Part shown: positions 27,415 to 36,151 of the stretch, in pieces
Position numbering within the stretch: the first letter of the stretch is position 1
Layout: each line of letters starts with the position of its first letter
NCBI RefSeq assembly: GCF_001274785.1
Contig: NZ_LHPI01000012.1
Coordinates: 186,001-250,000, forward strand
Direction: 5' to 3'
DNA: 64,000 nucleotides
Source: Vibrio hepatarius
Lineage (GTDB): Bacteria > Pseudomonadota > Gammaproteobacteria > Enterobacterales > Vibrionaceae
The notes under the pieces: generated by a model
What the model was told of the DNA's origin: nothing
The model's input: the letters and a program-made list of their open reading frames with translations, nothing else
The model's database searches: none
Translations under genes and position numbers: made by a program

Positions 27415-28725
27415 ATGGATTTTATCACTGGTTACTACCACTCTTTTATTGCCTCCATGTCCAGTGTCGAAACATACAGTCAGATTGGTATTATCACTCT
27501 AATCTATTTGCTCGCGTATCTTCTGGCGAATCGGGTGTATAAGTACGTCCCCATTCTGCGCGCACCACCGTCTCCAGAGAGTGACTTCCCAATTCGAACC
27601 TTGGTCTATCGCTGCGGCAAACTGCTATTCCCTATCTTGGCGATACTGCTACTGAGGATTTCTCTCGAGTTCAGCCAGCTCTATATCCAACATGGTTGGG
27701 TGATCAAAGTGGCATTTGCGATTGCTATTCTGTTGCTGTTCAACTCCTTTATTACGCTAGTGATCAGAACTCCTCTGGTTGCGATCGCGTTTCGCTGGAT
27801 TGGTATTCCGATTCTGGTGTTTTACGCCATCGGGATACTCGATGACATCATTAACATCCTCGAATCGATGTCGATTGAACTGGGCAATATTCATTTGTCC
27901 GCGTACGGCCTGGTCAGAACGCTGATTTTTGGCTCGTTACTTTTCTGGCTCGGGCGCGTCTCAAACGCCACCGGTCAAACCATCATTCGTAAGCAACAAT
28001 CACTCGACTTTCGTACGCGTGAAATTGTCGCCAAAGTGTTTGAAGTCACGCTGTTTTTTACCGTTATTCTTCTGATCCTGCAGTTGATGGGCATCAACCT
28101 CACCGCGTTGGCGGTATTCGGTGGCGCGGTCGGTGTTGGGCTGGGTTTTGGTCTACAAGCAATAGCCTCGAACTTTATCTCCGGCATCATCATTATTTTT
28201 GACCGCTCGATTTCCGTCGGAGATTACATAGAGATGGAAGACGGCCGTACGGGAACGGTCACCGAGCTCAATATGCGCTCAACCACACTCGAAACCTTTG
28301 ATGGTAAAGATATTGTGGTTCCGAACGAAAAGTTCATCTCCAGCTCGTTTACCAACTGGACGCACAAAAACACCAAACAACGCTACCGAGTCGATTTTTC
28401 AGTCGCTTATAAAACCGATGTTCGCAGCATGGTAGAGCTAATCAAAACTGCGGTGGCCTCTCACCCGCAAGTATTGAGCGGCCCGAGTGTTCCGTTTGAA
28501 GAGCGCCCGGATTGTGAAATAGACAGCTTCGGGGATTCAGGGATCAATATGTTTGTAGAATTTTGGATGGAAGGGATTGATGACGGGCGCAATCGGGTCG
28601 GAGGTGACCTATTGCTAATCATTCTCGAAACCCTGCAAAACAATGGCATCGAGATTCCATTCCCACAACGCGATATTCGGGTGGTGTCTACTGGCGATGG
28701 CGAGGAGTTTGCCAAGAAACCTTAA
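27415..28725 (+). CDS. MscS-family mechanosensitive ion channel
   Basis: 436 residues from the second of two adjacent ATGs (27415), which sits 6 nt after an AAGGAG site; the ATG at 27412 would be only 3 nt away. About five to six transmembrane helices are followed by the MscS pore helix region with G-G-A-V-G-V-G-L-G-F-G-L-Q-A-I-A-S-N-F-I-S-G. The cytoplasmic beta-domain follows, and then the typical end I-P-F-P-Q-R-D-I-R-V. Such channels release solutes on hypo-osmotic shock. It is longer than E. coli MscS (286) because of extra N-terminal helices; which subtype it is cannot be told here. Confidence 0.88.
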   Translation: MDFITGYYHSFIASMSSVETYSQIGIITLIYLLAYLLANRVYKYVPILRAPPSPESDFPIRTLVYRCGKLLFPILAILLLRISLEFSQLYIQHGWVIKVAFAIAILLLFNSFITLVIRTPLVAIAFRWIGIPILVFYAIGILDDIINILESMSIELGNIHLSAYGLVRTLIFGSLLFWLGRVSNATGQTIIRKQQSLDFRTREIVAKVFEVTLFFTVILLILQLMGINLTALAVFGGAVGVGLGFGLQAIASNFISGIIIIFDRSISVGDYIEMEDGRTGTVTELNMRSTTLETFDGKDIVVPNEKFISSSFTNWTHKNTKQRYRVDFSVAYKTDVRSMVELIKTAVASHPQVLSGPSVPFEERPDCEIDSFGDSGINMFVEFWMEGIDDGRNRVGGDLLLIILETLQNNGIEIPFPQRDIRVVSTGDGEEFAKKP

Positions 28726-28743
28726 ATACTGGAGCAACAAAAA

Positions 28744-28769
28744 AGCCCCTTGGAGTCAGCCAAGGGGCT
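28744..28769 (-). terminator. Terminator between mscS-like and TehA-like genes
   Basis: Perfect 10-bp stem AGCCCCTTGG/CCAAGGGGCT with 6-nt loop. On the minus strand it is followed by TTTTTTGTTG, so it mainly ends the minus-strand transporter. It also lies 19 bp beyond the plus-strand channel gene. Confidence 0.85.
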
Positions 28770-28785
28770 CGATTGAGAACGGACA

Positions 28786-29760
28786 TTAAGCGTGGTGCGC
28801 GGTCATTAAACGCGGTTTGACCAACAGATGATTGATGTACTGCAGTGCAACATAACCCACCACAAGCGTCGCAACCACTAACTCAATACCCGCCAACCCA
28901 CGCACTTGCGCGATATAGTGCTCGGCTAGTCCGTGTGTTTCCATCCAGTTCGCCATTTTAAATAACGCCGTCGCACCAATCACCATCGGAAAGGTAAAGG
29001 CGGCATAACCTGGACTGAATGGCAGTCTCAGCAGTTTGAAAAACGCCAAGTAGATAATCGCCGTCATCAACACTGCAATACCAAACAGCAACGCAATCAC
29101 CACCGGAGATGGCGTGCTGACAACAGTTAGATACCCCGCCAGCGAAAGACTCGCTGGCGCTGCCATGATCGCCATCGTCGGTTTTGCCGCGTCAGGAATC
29201 TCATGAGTAAACATAAAGCGATAAATCATCATAGGTAACATGACGGCGTACGCACACATGCCAAACACTAAAGCGCCATGTGCGATCGGCGCTAACGCTG
29301 GGTTACCCGAAAACGACACGTCCGCGACGATAATGCCCACCGGCGGTACAAACCAGCTTGGAACCATATGATGCAATTCAAAATCTTGCAAACGGTGGTA
29401 AACAAAGCTCACCAAAAACACAATATGCAAAAGAACCGCAATCAACCAAAGCACATCACCTACGATTGAGTAAAAATGACCAAGTGAGTTCGACACTACC
29501 ATGGTCGCCATCGCAAACGTCGGCACAACACTGCCGACTACAGGATGAGCAAGGTCCTCTCTTAGCAGGTGGTTATGCAGCAAAAACTTCGTCGCCAATA
29601 CCACCAGCAACACACTCGCGATCCCAGAGCTCATCCACTGTCCGTAGCCTTGTAGCTCAATCGCATTCTCCCAACTCCAGCCCAAGCTGGCGATACCAAG
29701 CGCCAAACCCGCCATTGGGGTTGGTGCAGCCATTACTTTCGCTTTTGTTTTCTGAATCAT
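28786..29760 (-). CDS. TehA/SLAC1-type (TDT family) membrane transporter
   Basis: 324 residues with about ten hydrophobic helices and few polar loops. The N-terminal P-T-P-M-A-G-L-A-L-G and the P-x-W-F-V-P-P-V-G-I region fit the tellurite-resistance/dicarboxylate transporter (TDT) family, which includes the TehA anion channel and the sulfite exporter Ssu1. The start has a GAGG ribosome-binding site 5-6 nt upstream. It is divergent from a LysR-type regulator with 111 bp between starts, a layout suggesting that the regulator controls it. Substrate is unknown. Confidence 0.82.
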   Translation of the reverse strand: MIQKTKAKVMAAPTPMAGLALGIASLGWSWENAIELQGYGQWMSSGIASVLLVVLATKFLLHNHLLREDLAHPVVGSVVPTFAMATMVVSNSLGHFYSIVGDVLWLIAVLLHIVFLVSFVYHRLQDFELHHMVPSWFVPPVGIIVADVSFSGNPALAPIAHGALVFGMCAYAVMLPMMIYRFMFTHEIPDAAKPTMAIMAAPASLSLAGYLTVVSTPSPVVIALLFGIAVLMTAIIYLAFFKLLRLPFSPGYAAFTFPMVIGATALFKMANWMETHGLAEHYIAQVRGLAGIELVVATLVVGYVALQYINHLLVKPRLMTAHHA

Positions 29761-29871
29761 GTTGACCTCACAGACAGACTCACTGTTGATGTCAGCGATA
29801 TTACACTTGCACTTCGTTCTAATATATCTAATTATTTAAAACAAACGTTCAGTAATACTAAACATCATATT

Positions 29872-30765
29872 ATGGCCAGCAATATCTCACTTAAACAGTT
29901 ACGGGTGTTTATCGCCATCACCCAACACGACACGCTAACGTCCGCGTCGGAAGCCTTGTTTCTCTCCAAAGCGGCGGTGAGTATGTCGCTCGCCGAACTG
30001 GAAAAGCAGATCGGTCATTCTTTATTTGACCGGGTCAATAACCGACTGATTCTCAATCAGGAAGGACAAAAACTTCTGCCTCTCGCCGATGAACTGATCG
30101 AGCGCGCAGAGAACATTGAGCAGCTGTTTGAGGGTGACCAAACGCTTGTTGGTGCGTTGAGAATTGGCGCCAGTGACACTATTGGCAATCAAGTCGCGCC
30201 TTATTTGTTAAGCGATTTCAGAAACCACACCGGGCACAAATCGCAAAGCCTATTCATTTCCAACTCGGCATTGATTTGTGAAAAGTTGGTCGATTACGAG
30301 CTCGATATTGCCTTGATCGAAGGTAAAACTCTGCACCCGCAGTTGATTTCTCAGCAGTTTAGCGAAGATGAAATGTGCGTGATATGCTCACCGTCATCTC
30401 CGTTAGCCACTCAACAAAGCTTTACTGTCGGCCACTTAGAAAACAGCGATTGGATTTTGCGCGAAGCAGGCTCGGGCTCGAGAGAGTTTTTCCTCCGCGC
30501 GATCGCCCCACGTATCGAGCAGTGGCAAGAAGCGTTTCAGCTCAACACAACCGAGGCGCTGATTAACTGTGTATCGGCAGGATTAGGACTAGGCTGCTTA
30601 TCTAAACTCGCCGCCGAACCAGCGCTAAAAGATGGCCGTGTGGTAGAGCTCAAATTGCCACTGGATATGAAACGCCGTTATTGGCTGCTGGTGCACAAAG
30701 AGAAATACCAAAGCCCTTTATTGAAAAGCTTTATCGAATTCTGTGACCAGTGGAGTAAAGAGTAA
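29872..30765 (+). CDS. LysR-family transcriptional regulator
   Basis: 297 residues: N-terminal winged helix-turn-helix (about 1-65, with S-L-K-Q-L-R-V-F and S-K-A-A-V-S-M-S-L-A-E-L-E-K-Q-I-G). A two-lobed substrate-binding co-inducer domain follows from about residue 90. No clear Shine-Dalgarno sequence precedes the ATG. It is divergent from the TDT-family transporter and probably regulates it. In the C-terminal domain the S-G-S-R-E-F-F and G-L-G-L-G-C-L-S segments resemble CysB/CbbR-like ligand loops, but the effector cannot be predicted. Confidence 0.88.
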   Translation: MASNISLKQLRVFIAITQHDTLTSASEALFLSKAAVSMSLAELEKQIGHSLFDRVNNRLILNQEGQKLLPLADELIERAENIEQLFEGDQTLVGALRIGASDTIGNQVAPYLLSDFRNHTGHKSQSLFISNSALICEKLVDYELDIALIEGKTLHPQLISQQFSEDEMCVICSPSSPLATQQSFTVGHLENSDWILREAGSGSREFFLRAIAPRIEQWQEAFQLNTTEALINCVSAGLGLGCLSKLAAEPALKDGRVVELKLPLDMKRRYWLLVHKEKYQSPLLKSFIEFCDQWSKE

Positions 30766-30815
30766 CCACCTAGTTCGCATATCCTAGGGGTTGTCTGGAC
30801 TTAACTGGTCAAAAA

Positions 30816-30831
30816 CTGTATAAACAGACAG
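30816..30831. promoter_or_regulatory. LexA (SOS) box upstream of yebG
   Basis: CTGT-N8-ACAG, a full match to the conserved half-sites of the gammaproteobacterial LexA operator, 36 bp before the yebG start. yebG is a known SOS gene in E. coli. Confidence 0.88.
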
Positions 30832-30866
30832 TAATTACTTGGGCAAATTTAACTAGAGGACCAACC

Positions 30867-31169
30867 ATGGCTGTAATCGTCAAGTACGTGGTAGAACGCA
30901 ATGGAGAAGAGAAAATGACTTTTACCTCTAAAGCGGAAGCTGACGCATACGATAAAATGCTTGATATGGCGGACGAGCTATTTGAGCTACTAGGTAAAAG
31001 TGAACTGCTGGAAGACGAAGGCAAGCAAGAAGACTTGGCTATGTTTCTGGCACAAAACAAAGAAGAAGTGCTGTACGCACTGGGCGCAAAACGCAAACCT
31101 GCACCAAAGAAAGCAAAAGTGGCTGCGGTTGATAAAGAAGAGCCAGAAGCTCAAGAAGACGCGGCATAA
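30867..31169 (+). CDS. yebG: DNA-damage-inducible protein YebG
   Basis: 100 residues. The N-terminal half matches E. coli YebG closely: M-A-V-x-V-K-Y-V-V, then [20 protein letters not shown]. The C-terminus is a Lys/Ala/Glu-rich tail. Molecular function is not established; it is LexA-regulated in E. coli and a LexA box lies directly upstream here. Monocistronic, with a good terminator. An overlapping longer frame that runs from within this gene into cutC is a shadow. Confidence 0.92.
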   Translation: MAVIVKYVVERNGEEKMTFTSKAEADAYDKMLDMADELFELLGKSELLEDEGKQEDLAMFLAQNKEEVLYALGAKRKPAPKKAKVAAVDKEEPEAQEDAA

Positions 31170-31192
31170 GCACCCAAACCAGCCAATCAGAA

Positions 31193-31218
31193 AACCTCAG
31201 CCATTGCTGAGGTTTTTT
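31193..31218 (+). terminator. Terminator downstream of yebG
   Basis: Nine-bp stem AACCTCAGC/GCTGAGGTT (31193-31201 with 31206-31214) with 4-nt loop, then a run of T. Confidence 0.9.
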
Positions 31219-31311
31219 CTATTTAGGGAAAAGCAAAACCGTTATCTTTACCCTAATTGCACTATTTCAAACAGGCTAAAATACCTCTATTCCTCACCTG
31301 AGAGCAGTCCA

Positions 31312-32058
31312 ATGAACTACCACATTGAAGTTTGTATCGACAACTTAGAATCCCTACACAATGCAATATCTGGCGGAGCAACGCGCATCGAGCTGTGCTC
31401 GTCCCTGTCGTTAGGCGGATTGACGCCAAGCTTTGGCCTGATGAAAAAAGCCGCCGAGATCTCAACCGTACCCGTTTACGCCATGATTCGTCCGCGCCAA
31501 GGGGATTTTCTCTACGACCAAGATGACATTGATTCAATGATGCATGACATCGAAGCTGCCGCAGAAGCAGGACTGCAAGGGGTTGTGTTTGGCGTCCTAA
31601 AAGCCAATGGTGACGTTGATCTCCTCTTAGCTCAGCAATTGGTAGAGAGAGCAAAATTATACGGACTGGGCGTGACTTTCCACCGAGCTATCGACCAGTG
31701 CAGAAACGCAGAACAAGCGCTGGAAGCGATTATTGGTCTAGGTTGCGAACGAGTATTAACCTCTGGCTTAGCGGCGAATGTCGAACAAGGGGCCGACACA
31801 TTAGCCAAGATGGTCAAACAAGCAGACGGACGAATTTCAATCATGGCTGGCGCAGGACTTAACGCCAGCAATGTGGCGAAGTTGGTGGAAAAAACTGGCG
31901 TGCGAGAAGTACATCTGTCCGGAAAAACCACTCGCCCAAGTAAAATGGCGTTAGTGGCCGAGAGCGCAAAAATGGGCGCACAGGACGTCGATGATTTTGC
32001 GATTCCGGTTACCGATTCCAACGCCATTCGTCAGGTCGTTGAGGCTCTCAGTTCTTAA
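31312..32058 (+). CDS. cutC: CutC family protein
   Basis: 248 residues from the ATG at 31312, the start that aligns with E. coli CutC. The frame is open further upstream through yebG, but that extension is non-coding. TIM-barrel family with the motifs [26 protein letters not shown]-x-G-D-F and V-T-F-H-R-A-I-D. It has been linked to copper homeostasis in E. coli, but that role is debated; the fold suggests an enzyme of unknown substrate. No copper genes are nearby. It is followed at 85 bp by ppk2. Confidence 0.93.
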   Translation: MNYHIEVCIDNLESLHNAISGGATRIELCSSLSLGGLTPSFGLMKKAAEISTVPVYAMIRPRQGDFLYDQDDIDSMMHDIEAAAEAGLQGVVFGVLKANGDVDLLLAQQLVERAKLYGLGVTFHRAIDQCRNAEQALEAIIGLGCERVLTSGLAANVEQGADTLAKMVKQADGRISIMAGAGLNASNVAKLVEKTGVREVHLSGKTTRPSKMALVAESAKMGAQDVDDFAIPVTDSNAIRQVVEALSS

Positions 32059-32142
32059 CTTCGAGATACGTCTTTGCACACTCGCGATGCTAACATATTG
32101 AATATAGAGACCAATAGTTAGCTATCTCGCAAGGAGCAGAGT

Positions 32143-32925
32143 ATGGGCAACGGAAAGCTGGATAAAAAGTTCTATCACAAAGAGCTAGAACGCTTGCAAG
32201 TCGAGTTAGTGAAACTGCAAGAATGGGTAAAACGTGACGGACTCAAAGTCGTCGTAATCTTTGAAGGTCGAGACGCCGCTGGCAAAGGTGGCGTCATCAA
32301 ACGCATTACCGAAAAGCTCAACCCTCGTATCTGCCGCGTCGCAGCCCTACCTGCCCCAACGGAAAAAGAAAAGACCCAGTGGTACTTCCAGCGTTATGTG
32401 GCGCATTTACCTTCTGCCGGAGAAATCGTGCTGTTTGACCGCAGTTGGTATAACCGCGCAGGGGTCGAAAAAGTGATGGGCTTTTGTAACGAAGATGAGT
32501 ACGAAGAATTTCTCCGCTCTTGTCCAGAATTCGAACGCATGCTGCAACGCTCGGGGATTATCCTGATCAAATACTGGTTTTCCGTTTCCGACGAAGAGCA
32601 AGAACAGCGCTTTCTGGACCGCATCAACACTCCGCTGAAACGATGGAAATTCAGCCCAATGGATTTGGAATCACGCAACCGCTGGGTGGAATATTCAGAA
32701 GCCAAAGACAAGATGTTTCTGCACACTGATTCGAAACATTGCCCGTGGTGGGTTGTGCCTTCTGATGACAAAAAGCGCGCGCGGCTAAACTGCATCAGCC
32801 ATTTGTTGAGCCAGATTGATTATCAGGAAGTGGATTACCCACCAATTGAGCTACCCGAGTTGAATAAAGAAGGCTATATACGCGCCCCCGTCGAAGAACA
32901 AACCTTTGTCCCGCAGAGGTATTAG
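32143..32925 (+). CDS. ppk2: Polyphosphate kinase 2
   Basis: 260 residues, single-domain (class I) PPK2. These enzymes use polyphosphate to phosphorylate nucleoside diphosphates, usually GDP or ADP. Walker A is G-R-D-A-A-G-K-G-G at residues 42-50 and the Walker-B-like motif is D-R-S-W-Y-N-R near 104-110. The lid-module motif R-x-x-x-P-x-K-x-W-K-F-S-P-M-D is visible. Its start is preceded by AAGGAG. It is convergent with phoU, the stops being only 6 bp apart, which places it beside the phosphate/polyphosphate island. Confidence 0.94.
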   Translation: MGNGKLDKKFYHKELERLQVELVKLQEWVKRDGLKVVVIFEGRDAAGKGGVIKRITEKLNPRICRVAALPAPTEKEKTQWYFQRYVAHLPSAGEIVLFDRSWYNRAGVEKVMGFCNEDEYEEFLRSCPEFERMLQRSGIILIKYWFSVSDEEQEQRFLDRINTPLKRWKFSPMDLESRNRWVEYSEAKDKMFLHTDSKHCPWWVVPSDDKKRARLNCISHLLSQIDYQEVDYPPIELPELNKEGYIRAPVEEQTFVPQRY

Positions 32926-32931
32926 GGCGTA

Positions 32932-33630
32932 TTACTTCAACGCGTCATCGATGCTTTGCTCACCAAGGTGGCGAACGTCTTTGCCTTTGACGAAGTAGAT
33001 GATGTATTCACAAATGTTTTGGCAGCGGTCACCAACTCGCTCAATTGCGCGCGCTGACCACATGACCTGTAGGATATTGGGAATGTTTTTCGGGTCTTCC
33101 ATCATGTAGGTCATTAGCTGACGGATCACCGCTTCGTATTCTGCATCAATTTTATCATCTAGCTTGTACACTTCTGCCGCTGCATCTACGTCCATACGCG
33201 CGAACGCATCCAGTACTTGGTGCAGCATAGTGATCGCCTGACGGCACAAAGGCTCGAGCGAAACCTGAAATTGGCGCTCTTTAGAGGAAGGACTTTCGAT
33301 CGCCACATACGCCATCTTAGTCGCGACATCGCCGATACGTTCAAGGTCGGTAATGGTTTTGATGATCGCCATGATCAAACGTAAATCTTTCGCGGTCGGC
33401 TGTCGCTTAGCGATAATACGGGTACAAGCTTCGTCGATAGAGACTTCCATCGCGTTGACTTTATGGTCGTCGCGCACCACTTTTCTTGCTAGTTCAATGT
33501 CCTCTTTATTCAACGCCTGCATAGCGAATGACAATTGCTGCTCAACCAAACCCCCCATGGTTAATACATGGGTACGGATCGATTCGAGCTCGACATTAAA
33601 CTGACCTGAAATGTGACGACCAAAATTCAT
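32932..33630 (-). CDS. phoU: Phosphate signalling protein PhoU
   Basis: 232 residues. Two repeated three-helix PhoU domains, each with the metal-binding E/D-x-x-x-D-type helix (for example I-T-D-L-E-R-I-G-D and [10 protein letters not shown]). PhoU mediates the phosphate signal from the Pst transporter to PhoR, keeping PhoB off when phosphate is plentiful. It is last in the pstC-pstA-pstB-phoU operon, 27 bp after pstB. Confidence 0.97.
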   Translation of the reverse strand: MNFGRHISGQFNVELESIRTHVLTMGGLVEQQLSFAMQALNKEDIELARKVVRDDHKVNAMEVSIDEACTRIIAKRQPTAKDLRLIMAIIKTITDLERIGDVATKMAYVAIESPSSKERQFQVSLEPLCRQAITMLHQVLDAFARMDVDAAAEVYKLDDKIDAEYEAVIRQLMTYMMEDPKNIPNILQVMWSARAIERVGDRCQNICEYIIYFVKGKDVRHLGEQSIDDALK

Positions 33631-33657
33631 GAAATGTCTCTAACTCCCTTAGTTTTC

Positions 33658-34476
33658 TTAACCGTATCTACCAGTAATGTAGTCTTCGGTCTGCTTTTTC
33701 AATGGTGAAGTAAAAATAGAATCGGTATCTGAGTACTCTATCAACTTACCCATATGAATAAACGCCGTGTGATCGCTTACCCTCGCCGCTTGCTGCATGT
33801 TATGCGTAACGATAACTACAGTATATTTGGTTTTCAGGTCATTGATCAGTTCTTCAATGGTCAAGGTTGAGATTGGATCCAACGCCGATGTTGGTTCGTC
33901 GAGCAATAGCACCTCTGGTTCAATCGCAATCGCGCGGGCAATCACCAAACGTTGCTGCTGACCACCAGACAAACCAAATGCGTTTTCGTGCAGTCGGTCT
34001 TTGACTTCATCCCAAAGCGCTGCTGAACGCAACGAACGTTCCACCGCATCATCCAACACTCGACTGTTCTTAATGCCTTGCAGACGTAGCCCGTAAACCA
34101 CATTTTCATAAATCGATTTGGGGAATGGATTCGGTCTTTGGAAGACCATTCCGACTCGGCGGCGCAAGGTCGCAACATCCACTTCCGGATGGTAGACGTT
34201 TTTATTGTACAGCTTGACCTTGCCTTCCACTCGGCACCCTTCCACCAGATCGTTCATACGATTGATGCAACGCAGCAGCGTCGATTTACCGCAGCCCGAC
34301 GGACCGATAAACGCCGTTACCTGACCTTTGGGGATTCGCATCGAGATATCGGTCAACGCTTGGGCGTTTTGATAGAACAAATTAAGCTCTTCGATGGCAA
34401 TCGCGGTTTGCTCATCGCTTAAGTTGTTCACATCTAACGGGGCTGGATACCCCAGAGTTTGATCTACTGAAAACAT
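33658..34476 (-). CDS. pstB: Phosphate ABC transporter ATPase PstB
   Basis: 272 residues. ABC ATPase powering phosphate uptake. Walker [10 protein letters not shown] is at residues 58-66; the signature L-S-G-G-Q-Q-Q-R-L and Walker [13 protein letters not shown] are in the second half, followed by V-T-H-N-M-Q-Q-A. It starts 2 bp after the pstA stop, so the two are translationally coupled. Confidence 0.98.
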   Translation of the reverse strand: MFSVDQTLGYPAPLDVNNLSDEQTAIAIEELNLFYQNAQALTDISMRIPKGQVTAFIGPSGCGKSTLLRCINRMNDLVEGCRVEGKVKLYNKNVYHPEVDVATLRRRVGMVFQRPNPFPKSIYENVVYGLRLQGIKNSRVLDDAVERSLRSAALWDEVKDRLHENAFGLSGGQQQRLVIARAIAIEPEVLLLDEPTSALDPISTLTIEELINDLKTKYTVVIVTHNMQQAARVSDHTAFIHMGKLIEYSDTDSIFTSPLKKQTEDYITGRYG

Positions 34477-34478
34477 CT

Positions 34479-36125
34479 TTAATCTTGTCCCAAGGTTCGA
34501 TATTTCTCGCGCAAGTTATTGCGGATGCTAATTGCGGTCAGGTTCAACCCAATGATCACCGTAACGAGCAAAAATGACGTGGCATAAACCAGTGGCCTTG
34601 CACTTTCAATATTAGTGGTTTGGAAGCCAACATCATAGACATGAAAGCCTAAGTGCATAAATTTACGCTCTAGGTGTAAGAACGGGAACTGGCTGTCGAC
34701 TGGTAAGCTTGAGGCCAGTTTCACCACCCCCACCAGCATTAACGGCGCTACTTCGCCAGCGGCACGGGCTACCGCAAGAATTAATCCGGTGATGATTGCT
34801 GGACTCGCCATCGGCAACACGATTCGCCACATGGTTTCAAACTGCGTTGCGCCTAATGCCAGCGAGCCGTGACGAACCGAACTAGGTATACGGGTTAAGC
34901 CTTCTTCCGTCGCAACAATCACGACTGGTAGCGTCAGAACCGCCAGCGTCAACGCTGACCACAATAGACCAGGTGTACCGAATGTCGGCGCCGGTAAGCG
35001 CTCTTCGTAAAACAGCGCGTCAATCGAACCACCTAGGGTATAAACGAAAAAGCCTAAACCAAATACCCCGTAGACAATGGATGGTACACCCGCCAAGTTA
35101 ATGACCGCGACGCGAATGATACGGGTGAAAGCATTGTTCTTCGCGTATTCGTGCAGATAGATTGCCGCAATCACACCGAGTGGCATCACAATGATCGACA
35201 TGATCAACACCATCAATACGGTGCCAAACATCGCCGGGAATACACCACCTTCTGAGTTTGACTCGCGCGGGTCTTGAGACAAGAACTTCCAACCTTGTTT
35301 ACCCCAATGGATCAACTTTTCACCCAACGACATTTGATTTGGATACCAAATATCTAAAGCGTAATTGAGCGGAATTTTGTGCACATCGCCGTACATGTCT
35401 TGGATCAGCAACCCTTGCTGCTCTAGTTGGCGGCGTAAGTCATCCAAACGCGACTCCATTTCTGTCAACTGCTCGCTAATGATCGCCGACTGACTATCAA
35501 AACGGGTCATAAACGCTTGGTCCAGCGTGCCGTTGAGTTCTCTTTTGCGTTGCTCTAGTCGCAACTTTTCCGCTTGAGCACTTAACACACGAATCTGTTT
35601 GCTCACCAGTTTATCGATGTCACTACGCACTGAGTCGGCGAACTCCAAACCCAGCTGCATCTGTTGTTGGTAGTTTTTGACGACTGAACCGTCTTCTAGG
35701 TAGTAGCCCTGAGGCACACCGTAGAAGTCGCCGCCTCGTGTACGCTCGACCACCGCCCAACCCTGCGGTTTAGTGCGCTTCAACACATCGATTTCTAAGA
35801 TAGAGACAAAGTCGGCCGGATAGATGTCTCGGTTAGCAACTTTGATGCTAAGACGTTTGACTAAGCCCTTTTCTTGTATCTCTTTCGGCAGTTCGACATC
35901 CATTTCTTCAAGGTGACTGATCTGAACATACTCTTCTGCGTAGAGCTGACCTACCAATACTTTGCCTTGTTCAGTTTCCCACTGATACAAAGGCGCAGGC
36001 CAAAAATAAGACAGTCCTTTCCAACCAATAAGCAGCAGCAAACCCAATACGGACAACAGACTGATGCTGACCGCACCGCCGGTTAACCATATCCATGGAG
36101 AGCCTGATTTGAGCCACTTAAACAC
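34479..36125 (-). CDS. pstA: Phosphate ABC transporter permease PstA, long form
   Basis: 548 residues from the GTG at 36125 (A-A-G-G-A site 10 nt upstream, N-terminus [10 protein letters not shown]). The frame opens at another GTG at 36194, inside pstC, with no usable ribosome-binding site. E. coli PstA has 296 residues. Here one N-terminal helix is followed by a periplasmic insert of about 230 residues. The insert includes a charged, predicted coiled-coil stretch (roughly 175-240) rich in Gln/Arg/Leu heptads. The C-terminal half is a standard permease with the EAA-type loop G-S-L-A-L-G-A-T-Q. Long PstA forms occur in other marine gammaproteobacteria. Confidence 0.92.
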   Translation of the reverse strand: MFKWLKSGSPWIWLTGGAVSISLLSVLGLLLLIGWKGLSYFWPAPLYQWETEQGKVLVGQLYAEEYVQISHLEEMDVELPKEIQEKGLVKRLSIKVANRDIYPADFVSILEIDVLKRTKPQGWAVVERTRGGDFYGVPQGYYLEDGSVVKNYQQQMQLGLEFADSVRSDIDKLVSKQIRVLSAQAEKLRLEQRKRELNGTLDQAFMTRFDSQSAIISEQLTEMESRLDDLRRQLEQQGLLIQDMYGDVHKIPLNYALDIWYPNQMSLGEKLIHWGKQGWKFLSQDPRESNSEGGVFPAMFGTVLMVLIMSIIVMPLGVIAAIYLHEYAKNNAFTRIIRVAVINLAGVPSIVYGVFGLGFFVYTLGGSIDALFYEERLPAPTFGTPGLLWSALTLAVLTLPVVIVATEEGLTRIPSSVRHGSLALGATQFETMWRIVLPMASPAIITGLILAVARAAGEVAPLMLVGVVKLASSLPVDSQFPFLHLERKFMHLGFHVYDVGFQTTNIESARPLVYATSFLLVTVIIGLNLTAISIRNNLREKYRTLGQD

Positions 36126-36151
36126 GGCTATCTGTTCCTTCCATAACTTGC

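Noticed and set aside
31000..32058. A 352-residue frame that starts inside yebG and runs into cutC
   Set aside because: The first about 104 codons overlap yebG and its terminator out of frame and have no family similarity. The true cutC start is the ATG at 31312.
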